From Zarea fungicola (taxonomy: Eukaryota; Ascomycota; Sordariomycetes; Hypocreales; Cordycipitaceae), in NCBI GenBank assembly GCA_900169235.1, contig FWCC01000269.1:186001-250000 (forward strand): DNA of 64,000 nucleotides, in the 5' to 3' direction. Made by a program: the position numbers and the translations under genes. Under the pieces are notes generated by a model that saw only the letters and a list, made by a program, of their open reading frames with translations, ran no database searches and had not been told where the DNA came from. This document shows, in pieces, positions 53,944 to 64,000 of the stretch. Position 1 is the first letter of the stretch, and each line of letters starts with the position of its first letter.

Positions 53944-54646
53944 TTAATGCATCATCTCCTTTTCCTGCCTCTTCCTCAGTCTATCCACGACATCATTTCT
54001 CTCCTCGCGCAGCGTCACCCACAGCCAAAACCACGCCACCATTTCGATAAACATGAATGTAAAAATGACTCTATTCTTGAGGCCATCGGTCGCAGACCCG
54101 CCGCCGCCGCCAAAGAAGCCGGGCTTGCGGCTGGTGCCGGTGGTGTAGGCGCCGAGGGGACCGGTCGGGCCAAAGACGTAGCTGTAAAAGACGAGGCCCA
54201 TGGAGAACATGAAGCGGATGGGGGCTGCAACTGAAAGTCAGAGAGTGTTTTACGAGTTTTTATGAGTCTTTTCTTCTTCTTCTTCTTTTGAATGCGCACC
54301 TTGGGTTCCCCAGTAGTAGAGCGCGCCGAGCTCTTCGGGCATGGACAGGGAGACGAGGTCGCTGAGGCCAAAGAGGGCGAGGACGACGCCGAGAAAGGCG
54401 AGCGCTGGGCTGGGAGAGTCGAGGCCACGTGCTGGGGGCTATAGAAGAAGAAAAAGCAGGTTAGTATGCCTCTTGGGATTACGCGATGGAGCTGCGCTGA
54501 GTGCGTACCAGTCCCATGCTGCGCCCGAGAATGTAGACGAGAATCTGGTCGTCGACAGTGCCTGGGTTAAAGACCATGAAATATGCCATGGTCAGATGGA
54601 ATAGGGATATCGAGGTAATGATGGTTTTGGCTGTGATGAGCGCCAT
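53944..54646 (-). CDS. ILM1: Ilm1-like membrane protein
   Basis: Three exons: 54509-54646, 54300-54438 and 53944-54224; introns of 70 and 75 bp; 185 aa. The protein has four predicted transmembrane segments and the family pattern: AKTIITSISLFHLTMAYF, LGRSMGL, then ALAFLGVVLALFGLSDLVSL, QAPIRFMFSMGLVFYSY and FTFMFIEMVAWFWLWVTLRE. It corresponds to fungal increased-loss-of-mitochondrial-DNA protein 1. The yeast protein is found at the ER, and its loss affects mitochondrial genome stability indirectly. The second acceptor is TTGCAG, eight bases from an alternative TTTCAG; only the former keeps TQAPIRF in frame. A glycine-rich loop (GFFGGGGGSA) is a lineage-specific insert. Family assignment is good; mechanism is unknown. 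Confidence 0.88.
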
Positions 54647-55826
54647 CTTGGTCGATTTCGCTGACGGGTTGGCTTTCGCGGTATGCGAGTCTTCTTCTGT
54701 TCGTCGCCTGTCCGTCCGTGTCTCGTTTGTCGCCTGAATATGACTATCCAAGCCTTCGTTCTCGTGTGAGAGCTTCTGCTGCTGCTTCAGACCTCAAGTA
54801 TAGGCCAGCTATCGCAAAAAAGATGAAGATGCAAAAGATCCGTACGTCGTGGGAAGCTTGTCGAGATCGCGTGCCCTTGTGGCTTTTCTTTGATTCATTA
54901 ATTACCCCTGGCGAATCGGCAAAGTGGGGTGTTTGCAACGGCATTACAAACTTGTGCCTGTAAAGCGAATCAACGGGTCAAAACGGTGGCAGTGCTAATA
55001 AAGAACAAACAAACGGTGTTAAACAAGAAAAAGAAAACAAATAAATTAAATTAAATAATAACGAAACGGTAAGCTGCAGCCGGGGAAGTCGGAGAGAATG
55101 CTGTGGAATGCTGCGCAGGCTGGTCGCATGAAGCTCTGCACCTTGTATGCCCTGAATATCCCAAGTTGGGCTATTATGGTTGCCAAGAGCGTAACTTTGC
55201 AACAAGGTTGGCGTCAGCTCTTAAGGCTCCGATGCAACTTATTTCTGACATTCAAGTTGTATAAAGATGGTGATGCTTTTGGAATAGCAGTCGAGCTGTT
55301 ACTACTTCAAACCTTGCCACGCGCTACAGCACTTCAAAGCCCTGTAATTTCTCTACACATCAGTAAGCGGCATTCAAATTACTCACTTCCAATAAAATCA
55401 TGCAAAGCACATATATCAACAGGACTCGTACACCATCATTATGATGATGGCAATGCATTTATTTACCATTTTCAGGGTCGGCCTGCAGAAATGCTGCAGA
55501 AATGTTTCTTGCAATACATCGTCTGCGCTACGGTCCAAGTGCTGGGAGAGAGTTCACTTGAACTGAGCTGCGAAAAAGCAGCTGGCCAATTGCATGCCCC
55601 TTCAATCTCTCATAAATAACCGCCCTGTCGTAAATCAGCCTTGTATCATGCCCAACATCAGTGTTTGTGCCCAAACGCGACACAGCCACGCCACTTGCAG
55701 CCTCAACCCAGCTTGGATGTCTGACCTTCTGCTCCTTGGAAATGTATCCACGAGATTCCAAACCTCTGCATAAGCCTTGTATTGAACAAATCTTGTCAAA
55801 CCAGTTTATTATCACCATATACGAAC
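54647..55826. other. Gene-free interval, start of the accessory region
   Basis: Overlapping open frames on both strands (173 codons plus, 97 codons minus near 55.1-55.8 kb) cannot both be real, and neither has a recognisable domain. Confidence 0.45.
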
Positions 55827-58013
55827 ATGGCCGAGGTAGTAGGTGTCGTCGCCGCCGGCTTCGCTTTTGCAGAGGCGGTTGTCAAACTCCACACCATCAA
55901 GCGTCTATGGGACGATGTCAATGATGTGCCAGATAATATCAAGTCACTCGTGGAAAAAGTCACGCTAATTGGACTGTTGATCGAAGAGATGGAAGCCGAC
56001 TTGATTAGTCCGAATCTAGCTTGCGCGACAGCTGGCAACAACATCCATACCTTCCTTGTCGCTTCTTGTCGTCGTTCACTGGATGTCTTGACCTTATCAG
56101 TCTCTGAGTTATCACAAGAGATCAAATCCAAGAAGCGCATCAAGAGGGCCGTGGTCAAGGGCAAAATCGTACTGAAAAAGGACTTCTGGGCCAGATATGA
56201 ACAGCGTTTACAACAATTAGCATTGCATCTTGAGCTGACGCAGCAGCAACTGACAATGTGAGTCTCACATGCTCGCAAATTATGCTGAACCACTGGCTGA
56301 ACATGGTAACAGATGGTTGATAAAACGCCAGCCCGAGATTATTGTCTCTCGCCTTGCGCAGTCGATCAAAGAGGCAGAGCCAAGCCGGACCAGAGACGTG
56401 GTCTGCACGACAACATGCTCTAGCCAGAATAAAGACAGTCACAAATTCACAGGAAAAATAACATATAGAACGAGAACCTCGTTACTATTTGGGAGCATTA
56501 TTATTCATTCGACGCAGAATGGCGGCGCCACCCGGCACGACGTCGAATTTAACCCCCCAAACTGGCTCACACAAAAGGGATGGAGCATCATCACTTCAAG
56601 GAGCTACTCTGGATTTAATATTAACCTCCGAACATATAATGTCGTGGAACACGACGCACCAGTTATGAGGCTTGCATATCTTGGAGATATCCCCGGTTTG
56701 CTCGATCTCTTTGATAGGAAGCTCGCCTCGCCCTTTGATATCTCAAAGGGGGGAGACAGATTGATAGATGCAAGTATCACTTTACCCCCATCTACTTGAC
56801 CAAGCTGACTGAGTAATAGTGCGCGATTGTATCGGCCGACGCACAAGTAGTTGCTACAATGGCTGATTGGGGACTGGATCTTGACCAATGCTTCGATCCC
56901 ACCAAACATATACTTGGTATCTGTTATATGCTCATGCATAGAAACACAGAGAGAATTGAGGAGGTTCATCAACTGGCCTTATCCCGAAATGTCTATGAGA
57001 ATATTGCCGACTCATGGGATTTCTGCGGCAAGGGAATGTCGAAGAGTGCAAAACTTCTTGTTACAACATGTGCAGCGGCGTCTTACGACGTGGGAACAAT
57101 CCTACCGTATCTGTGGCCAGGATACTACGATTTACCAGTCGAAGAAAGGCTTAATTTTGCCAGAATGGCCTTCAACTCCAAGGCCTTTAGGTACTTTCTG
57201 TGGCCCGGTGGGAGAGTGAGACCAGACGATATTCACACGCTTGAGCAGCGTGGCACTACTCTTCTGTTTGCCATTGCAATGCAATACAGTACCAACACGT
57301 GTACAACGTGCAACTCTTCTTCTGCTTGGGATGAAGATTGGCGGCGCCTAGCAAGGGACGTCATTCCATTGACACCTTGGCTCGATGCAATCCGACAGCC
57401 ACTGACTGATGGAGCGAGTTTTACGCCTAGTGCAGAGCTTTTCGCAGTTATAGCGGGATTTGAAATGGACTGTACATATGCAAGGAAGTTTTACAGAGAT
57501 ATGAGGGGACTTTTTACGGACTATGAATGTCAGATTGACTGTAAATGTGCGGCTCTTGGCTTCCCCTTGAGCGAGAGACGACGTATAGAGGAAAAAGAGC
57601 TTGCACTGCAGCGTTGGCTGGAGGACTTGCACATTTGCGGTATTGATTTGAACGTGTACGGCATGATAGCGAAAGAAATGTTCTTTGACCACTTTGAACA
57701 CGGAGGGATTCCGCAAGAGAGGCTTCGAATTTACACTCGAGGAAGCAGAGACTTCTTGCTGACGTTAGCCGATGTCAGTTACGGTCCCATGCCCCAGGAT
57801 TGGAAATTCGTGTGGACATTCGACTATGGCGAGATGGTTGCCGAATTTTGGGATTTGATTGAAGATCCACCTGTAAACATGATTGGAGCCTGGGTCGACG
57901 ACGACTCCGAGGACTATGTTGAAGATTCCGACTCCTCCGACTCTGAGGATGACTCGATGATGACTGGTTTTCAAGTTCCCTTTTGGCTTGATGAAAGAAA
58001 GGCTATGGATTGA
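55827..58013 (+). CDS. STAND-like protein with fungal incompatibility-type N terminus
   Basis: Three exons: 55827-56257, 56313-56769 and 56820-58013; 693 aa. The second intron (56770-56819) is of GC-AG type, with the GCAAGT donor characteristic of that class, and is the only splice that closes phase. Residues about 1-140 (MAEVVGVVAAGFAFAEAVVKL... with a helical bundle) resemble the fungal N-terminal STAND or azaphilone-cluster-L-type domain found on NLR-like and incompatibility proteins. The middle (about 145-300) is beta-rich. The remainder (about 300-693) is helical, with RLIDCAIVSADAQVVATMADWGLDLD recalling one ankyrin-like helix pair, then a long unrecognised domain and an acidic tail. 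No NACHT/NB-ARC P-loop is visible. Plausible roles are non-self recognition or signalling scaffold; this is inference from the N terminus only. Confidence 0.68.
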
Positions 58014-58105
58014 AAACTAAACGTCTATTTCGACCAAATTGGCTTATGCAGAGCGCATTTGACTGTATCAATCATGGAATTCGTGATGCAATTCCTTGTT
58101 TTTTC

Positions 58106-59854
58106 TCAGCCGCTCATTATGAAAGCCATCCAAAGAAATGCCGAAAACTCGTCCCCCCTTTGACACCATTCAGCCAGTTCCTCTGTAAAATGCAGACCGT
58201 CTATATTGTTGTCTATGCCATCGCTCTGCCGCACGGAATACTTTAGCAGGAGCAAGTCGCCGACCGTCACGCCGCTCCTTCCACGCTTCTTCTGCGTTAT
58301 AACATATAGTTGGTGGCGTTTCTCCCACTCCTTGTCGGATATGTATTCCCATAGCTCACGGTAGCAGGGCAGAGGCAAGGGAATCACCTCTGGGCATGTA
58401 CCCTTGGAAGGAGTGCGAATATCTAGGTGGAAGAGCGAGTCGATAATGTACAAGACGCAGCCAGCTCTGGCAGATCCGTTTCTGTCAGCATGCGAAAATG
58501 TTTGAGGGAAATAATTTTTGTTTGCGTACCTTCGTAGGCTCTCTGTGACGATCCAGCTGTTGCGTGTTATTCCCAGGGTCTCGGCATTCAAACCTGTCTC
58601 GCATGTAGTGAATAATCGTCTCGAGAACTTCTATTGTGCACGGGATGGTCAGCCGACTATTATATCAGGAGTCTAAGAGGATAAGACCAATGACAAAGAG
58701 GAAGATTAAGAAAATAATAATTATTTATTTTCTCTTGTTTCTCTTATTTCTCTTTCTCCTCTCATTTCTCCAAAAAAAAAAATTCTTAAACAGCTTGGAT
58801 AGCCAGGACAGACAGGACAAAAAAAAGCCATACCTCTGATATAGACACAAGCTCTCTCGTGTCATTTTCTACTCTTGATTCGGCATCATGTGATTGCAAG
58901 AGACAATAAATTAATGCTGCCTGGAAATATTGCAGTAAAGTTGGACTGTCCTGGCTCTCGTACTAAAACAAAATTTGTCAATAATGTAGAACTAACTATA
59001 GGTGAGGGCGGGATATGGCATCGTACATTAGAGTATAGTTGCCGCGCGTGTGCATATATCTGCTGCCACACAAACGTCTTGGTTACTTTGGTCTTTGAGT
59101 AATACATCTGGACCAGGCTAGCGCATATGGCCAACGGCTCTGGTAAGCAGCTGTGGGCATCCTCGGCCGGGCATTCGGAATTGTGACCAACCACACACGG
59201 GGGATAGATGAATGGCGGTAACTGATGTCCGGATATCATCATGCGGGGATACGCGGTGATTTGTCCGAGGAGGATCTTGGCCGTGAGAGACCCCTGCGAG
59301 ATGGTGCGAAAGCGCTGCGATAGGGACTGGCTAATTGACTTGTCTGACACATTCCCTTCCATCAGCCATTCTGGCATGAAGACCTGATAGGGATACGCGG
59401 GCATATTCCCGGCGGAAGTGTCTGGCATTCCTGCGTCTCCCGCCAACGATTCACCCATGCCCTGCAGGTCTGTGACGGGGCACGCAGAGCTCCGCCGCCT
59501 GGGGATGGCGGACTCCGGAGATTGGCTGTCGCCAAGGAGGGTAGTGGAAGACGGCACGGAGGACACGGAACCGCCACTGCTGTGGTGCTCATAAGAGGCC
59601 AGCGCTGTTCCTCCCCCCGGCCCATCGTGGACCCCGAATCCGTCGCCGGGAGTTGCAAGCGCTGGACGCAGGGCTCTGAGTTGGCGGGAGTCCCCTATTG
59701 AGCGTCGCGGGACTGGTCGCGAATCAGCTTTGTGGGAAGTTGCATACAGACAGTCGAGACATCGGGCAGAGCATCGGGCGCAAGGAAGAGCCAGTGAGCA
59801 GCGGGCCTTGGCCAGCCGGCAGTTTTGACAAGACTTGACTCGAGTATTGGGCAT
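58106..59854 (-). CDS. Zn2Cys6 fungal transcription factor
   Basis: Four exons: 59027-59854, 58834-58962, 58530-58630 and 58106-58481; introns of 64, 203 and 48 bp; 477 aa. The N terminus holds a binuclear zinc cluster with Cys9, 12, 19, 25, 28 and 35 (spacing CX2CX6CX5CX2CX6C), plus an extra Cys32 inside the last loop. A Ser/Gly/Pro-rich linker follows, then a helical region (about 180-477) resembling the regulator domain of secondary-metabolism C6 factors, including YFQAALIYCLLQ, NSWIVTESLRR and a terminal ELAEWC...FLWMAF. The start is ATG 59854; an upstream exon is possible. Its target could be the adjacent dehydrogenase at 60350, 495 bp away, but no biosynthetic cluster is visible in the window. 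Confidence 0.85.
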
Positions 59855-60349
59855 CCTGTTTTTGTTGTCCACTCACTCTTCTGTCAAAAATAGGTTGAAA
59901 AAGGTTTCATATTCCGGTCCTCCAAGTGTTGCACGATGAAGTCGGAGCTGCCGGGGACGACACTAGTGCCCCGGAGTTTCGCAGCCAATCAGGGCAGACG
60001 TGGCCGGAGATTGGAACCAATCATTGACGGCCATTTCCTACCGTCTCGTGTAAGTGCCTTCTCATCTATTAGCTATGCCATTACTTTATTGTTCGATGGC
60101 GGTCACAGAGGCGAGACTGGCAAATGAACGAGCCTGCGACCGGCTGGCAACGCGAAAATGTTATGCAGAAACTGGTATCAATTTCCTTTATTTGGTGTGA
60201 GGACTCTAGGGCGTTCTTGATGCCTATTCATCTCCAAGACATTGGGACAGATAACCGCTAACGAGTGAAAATGTTTTGGACGAAAAGGAAAAGTACAAGT
60301 CTATGAAAACAGTGTTTAAAACAGAAAAAAAGGGGGTTGTAAAATAACA
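59855..60349. other. Upstream region of the Zn2Cys6 gene
   Basis: 495 bp without a gene lie between the regulator start and the dehydrogenase stop. Nothing distinct is seen. Confidence 0.45.
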
Positions 60350-61403
60350 TCACCACATAGACAACGACTTATCCAACTTTTTGCACTCATTTATGACCTC
60401 ACTGTAGAAACTCTGCGCAAGCCGTTTACCGTCTTCGGTATGGACAATCGGGGCTCGTCTAAATAAATTAATTGCATTAGAATTTGGTCTTGGGAAGAAA
60501 TCCAAAGGATTGAAACAGCAATTGAACTTACTCTGCAACTTTGGAGTCGCTGAGATATGCGCCGTGCGATTCTTGGCCCGCTACTCCAATCGCATGAACG
60601 TATTTGTTGACTCCTTCGGTAAGACTCTTAGTTTTGGACATGAAGACGGAAGCAACAGAGATAAGAGCGCGGACATAAAAAGGGTAGGAGACTCCAAAGT
60701 TGGTGAGCACCTGCCCAGGAGACACATCATTCAGAATGACCAACTCCTTGTTGATGTGTGGCGCCAACTGCTGCACAAACATGGTGCTCATGAGCTTGGA
60801 GTCGGAGTAGCGCGCCGAGCCCTTGAATAGTGTCTTGTCGTCAAAGAATCCAATAACTGACCCCGATTTCGGCACGGGATTCTTCGTCAGTGAGTGGTCC
60901 ATTTGGACGAAACTGCCCACCCACGTGAGACGCGACGGCTTCCCCTTGGCCTTTGCCGTGTGCTCAAGAAGAGGGAGCAGCTCCAACGTCAGCAGCGCGT
61001 TGGAGTAAACATTGACCTGCATCATCTTTTCGTGGCCGCTCTTGGCGAGCTCAAAGTCGAGACCGCCCAGTCCAGCGTTCAGGAGCACAATGTCGATCGT
61101 CGTGGTGAGCTTCCTCACCTGGTCGACAAAGGCGAGGCTGCTCTTGTAGTCGTCCATCTGTAGCTGAACCACATGAATGGCTACATCAGGATTCGCAGCG
61201 CGTAGCTGGGGCTTCGCGAGCAATTCTTGCTTGATTTCTTCAGCTCTGCGGACATTGCGCACACCCATGATCAAAGTGCCAACACCACGTCTAATGAGCT
61301 CCTCGCTCATGGCCAGTCCAAGCCCATTCGTTGTCCCTGTCACCACTGCGGTTTGGTCTTTGAATGTGATGGATGCCAAGTCATTTTTTATAGGTTTCGC
61401 CAT
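60350..61403 (-). CDS. Short-chain dehydrogenase/reductase
   Basis: Two exons, 60532-61403 and 60350-60458, with a 73-bp intron; 326 aa. SDR features: TGTTNGLG at 22-29, LNAGLGG at 108-114 (replacing the common NNAG), Ser164, and the catalytic Tyr199 and Lys203 in YSDSK. The second exon adds the C terminus RAPIVHTEDGKRLAQSFY and a final helix typical of fungal retinol-dehydrogenase-like SDRs. The NAD(P)H-dependent reduction of a carbonyl is expected; the substrate is unknown. It lies on the same strand as the Zn2Cys6 regulator downstream, an arrangement common for regulated metabolic genes, but the pairing is only circumstantial. It is only distantly like the other SDR at 13875. Confidence 0.87.
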
Positions 61404-61987
61404 TTTTTTTTAAGTGATTGACGAATTGTAGGTTGTGCTGTGTCTAATCTTGACGGATATTGTTTTATGTGCATGTTTGTTCTGCTGCCCGTTCCAAGGC
61501 AACAGCTAATGAGGATACCCTTTATATAATTTTTCTTCAACGGCAGTACCGGGTTATCAGTGATTGATCTTAATATGCAACCTCTTGTAATTCCGGGATT
61601 TCGGACTTGCGGGCCAATAGCAGCACAGGTTGATGCTAGCCGGGGCTCTGCCTTCAAGATCGCCACACGCGTACGTTGTGGGTGCCTCTGGAATAAGAAT
61701 TAAAGGTAAAGAAAAGATTTAAAAAATTCAATACGGAAATTACACCCGAAAAGCAATAATTTAGTAACAGTCTGCCGGAGTTTACGATTAGCCTTGGATT
61801 TTGCAGTTTTCTCTTACCCGTGTCTCTCCGACGGCGCAGTTTCCACTATTCAGGCATATCAGATACTATTACACAAAGACTTTCTGTCTGGAATACTACC
61901 GATTTATTATTACTTTTGTTGAAGTGAGACTAGAAAGGATCGGTAGTATGTAAGGAATGAAGGCCATCAGTAGAAAAACAAAACAAA
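61404..61987. other. Gene-free interval
   Basis: AT-rich upstream region of the dehydrogenase. No supportable feature. Confidence 0.5.
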
Positions 61988-62718
61988 CTACGTTCCTAGA
62001 GTGGCCTCTGAATCAGGCAAACTAGCGCTTTGTCGTACTGGCCATTCGATCCTTTGGATACCACAGTCGTCAGTAGCTCGCCCATCACGAGCAACGCCAT
62101 CCAAAGGAAAAGCCCACTTCCAGAATCCCTCGCTTCCGAAAGGGATGACACCTGGTGGAAGGGCACTGCGTGGATAATCGGACGTACCGGTGCCAAAGCC
62201 AAGGTCTCTGCACGCATCTTGGTACAACTGATCTTCCATGGGCGAAAGTTTCCCTACAATTCCGTACGGCGTCGCGATGTTGGGGTTAGGCAACCCTTCA
62301 ATACCGTGATCCCTCATCCAACGCACGATGTTTGCCTGCTCTGAGAGGGAGACAAGTGTGAAGCAAATGTCGCGCTCCTCACGCAGGCGCGTATCTTTTG
62401 TCGGGCTCACAGGGACATATGGCCGGGGTGAGCGAACCGCCTGTTTTTGCCCGCTTTCGCAGATGTACTTTTCTAGAGGAGGGCAGGAGCCTAGTGATTT
62501 CATAATGATAGCTTCGTAGACTTCAATGGAGTATATGCCTGGCTCCACGAGCCATGGATACTTGCGGTCTGGTAGTGATCCAGTAGGCGGATCTCGCAAG
62601 ATGGTTTGTCTGTATTCGATGCCATGGCGAAAAATGGTATGTTGGGGTTGTTAGGCCTCCAGCTGTCAAACCTGTTGCGACCCCTACTGTGACGTGGCCT
62701 TGAGGAAGAGCTAGGCAT
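61988..62718 (-). CDS. Hypothetical protein
   Basis: A two-exon model (62672-62718 and 61988-62609, intron 62 bp with a weak GTTTGA donor, CCTAAC branch and ATACAG acceptor) gives 222 aa with all phases closed. It starts MPSSSSRPRHSRGRN and continues RQTILRDPPTGSLPDRKYPW, then a mixed acidic/aromatic sequence (YPWLVEPGIYSIEVYEAIIM, IVRWMRDHGIEGLPNPNIA, GFWKWAFPLDGVARDG). I recognise no domain. The second exon alone is a 200-codon open frame with believable composition; the first exon is the uncertain part. No signal peptide or membrane segment is seen. It could be a lineage-specific or decaying gene. Confidence 0.5.
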
Positions 62719-64000
62719 GTTGGCTGGGACTAATAAGACAGAATCTTGGTGCTTTCTTAATTGTATTTGATCTCTTGATGGCGAAAGTGCAGAATTTTGC
62801 CGTTGGGAGTGAGGTGAGTTGAACACTTCCTGCGTGGTCGAGGTGCAGATTAACCAACCAAGTGATGAAACTTGGGAGTATCGACATATATATTTTCCAC
62901 CCGGCAAGATCTTCAACACCGGGCCACGCCACTCAATAGGTGAAGTGTAACAAGTTTAACTTTGTGGTTGGCGCCAGGTGACTTTTGAGTCTTCTCCCCG
63001 AAGAGTGCGCTGTCAGCCACACGTCAGTGGACAGTCGCCATGCGTCTGCATCAACTGCCTATATCAATTATAATAATAACCAAGTTATTATTGAATCATT
63101 AAAAAAGAATTGGTGTTTTTTTCGATGTGCTGCGGTGGTCACTTGCCACTACGCTTGGCTGCACCTACAAACTACCAAGATACAGAAAACTGCGATGGCC
63201 GTTAGCATCTGCTGTTTGCACATCCCGGTCACATGGCTCTTTTATTCTCATAACCATCCTCGTCCGCTATGGCTACTTCAACGTCTCAACACATCATTCC
63301 CAACTTCATTTTCAGCTTCGTCAGCATCATCTAGAAAAGCAGCCTAATAGGCATAAGGCGAGGCAGCAGCCACACGACGAGAGTCAAGCTCAGCCTTTAG
63401 CACACAAGTGTAAGGCATCCTCCTCAGCATGGGAAATACGACGATAATACCAACTATTCCCATTTTTAGACCGTACCGTCTTCCCCGACGGTAAGGTGGT
63501 GACCAAGACTGCCGTGTCCAGCGTCGCCGCCGCTACCACCACCGCCGTCGACAGAAGAAGGAGAGGCGGGCGAAGGAGACGGAGAATGAGAAGGAGGAGC
63601 GGCTGCAGAGGGAGCACCGTGTGGAGGAGTTGGGGGAGAGGGAGGAGGTGGCGGGGAGGAAGAGAATGAAGAGAATGAAGAGAGGAGGAGGAGGAGGGCC
63701 CGAAGGTGGCCGAGGCGTGTCGTGGGCCTTGTGCCCAGTCGTGTTATTATTAAAGAAGAGTGTAAAAGATATGGACAAGCGTCATTTTTACATGAAAGAC
63801 AACTAACCTAATCGAATATACTTTTTAAACAGTCAGGCTTGTCTTCTAACGCCGTGATGGTTCAGCCTACTTAAGACCTGTAGCTGCTCTACGATGGAGA
63901 CAAGTGTATTCCGTGCATCTCCGGCAGACGCTTCATATCTGCCGGATGTTCCGTCCATATTCGACAGCGGTGGCCAAAAAGTGGCATGCTGGTGTTGTTT
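62719..64000. other. Gene-poor right edge with GA-rich low-complexity DNA
   Basis: From about 63540 to 63720 the plus strand is strongly purine-rich (AGGAGGAGG runs), producing Arg/Glu-rich and Pro-rich frames on opposite strands that look spurious. An open frame beginning at ATG 63894 (METSVFRASPADASYLPDV...) runs off the window edge after 35 codons and could be a gene start, but cannot be judged. Confidence 0.4.

Noticed and set aside
55098..55818. Overlapping frames of 173 (plus) and 97 (minus) codons before the STAND-like gene
   Set aside because: No recognisable domain on either strand; they cannot both be coding and neither has splice or start support.
63480..63806. Arg/Glu-rich plus frame and Pro-rich minus frame near the right edge
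   Set aside because: Products of GA-rich low-complexity DNA. A DnaJ-like tail was considered from DRTVFPDGKVVTKTAV but is too short and followed by repeats.
63894..64000. Open frame from ATG 63894 to the window edge
   Set aside because: Only 35 codons are visible; cannot be told from chance without the next sequence.
1..64000. CRISPR arrays, bacterial insertion sequences, prophage or plasmid features
   Set aside because: The window is eukaryotic with spliced genes; no such repeat-spacer or terminal-repeat structure was seen.

Overview
The window is nuclear DNA from a filamentous ascomycete, most likely a Sordariomycete of the Hypocreales type. The evidence is the gene content (Swr1, Trs130, Rsa4, Msh4, Ilm1, NDUFB8, a Tps3/Tsl1-type trehalose subunit), short introns (mostly 46-105 bp) with GTRNGY donors, CTAAC-like branch sites and YAG acceptors, a dispersed 5S rRNA copy, and long gene-free stretches. 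The order is inferred from sequence character, not from a database match. Exon coordinates come from reading splice signals and checking that phases close; each CDS entry gives the span from start codon to stop codon.

Layout. 0.6-3.5 kb: trehalose synthase complex regulatory subunit (minus), followed by a 4.1-kb gene-free stretch. 7.6-9.3 kb: RSA4, a 60S ribosome assembly factor (minus). 9.6-10.5 kb: FAR1-like DNA-binding protein (minus), divergent from MSH4 (10.8-13.7 kb, plus). 13.9-14.9 kb: a short-chain dehydrogenase (minus). 15.8 kb: a 5S rRNA copy broken by an N gap. 16.7-18.2 kb: a multi-pass membrane protein. 18.2-24.1 kb: a gene desert. 24.1-24.6 kb: SCOC/Slo1-like coiled-coil protein. 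25.7-26.6 kb: two tRNA-Thr isoacceptor genes flanking an 18-bp minisatellite. 27.3-28.6 kb: a secreted M20 peptidase. 29.0-31.2 kb: two divergently transcribed, homologous small secreted proteins. 31.3-32.5 kb: MRI1 (minus). 32.9-37.6 kb: TRS130. 38.1-39.8 kb: an uncharacterised ascomycete protein. 40.7-41.3 kb: NDUFB8 of complex I (minus). 42.1-47.3 kb: SWR1. 49.0-52.1 kb: a Ser/Thr kinase. 52.7-53.2 kb: a small secreted protein (minus). 53.9-54.6 kb: ILM1 (minus).

The first 54 kb are mostly housekeeping genes. From about 55 kb the content looks accessory: a three-exon protein with an N-terminal domain resembling those of fungal STAND/incompatibility proteins (including a GC-AG intron), a Zn2Cys6 regulator, a second short-chain dehydrogenase and an unrecognised short protein, the last three all on the minus strand.

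No operon-like logic applies. The most unusual items are the divergent pair of secreted cysteine proteins, one carrying a triplicated glycosylation motif and a Kex2-type Lys-Arg site, and the STAND-like protein.
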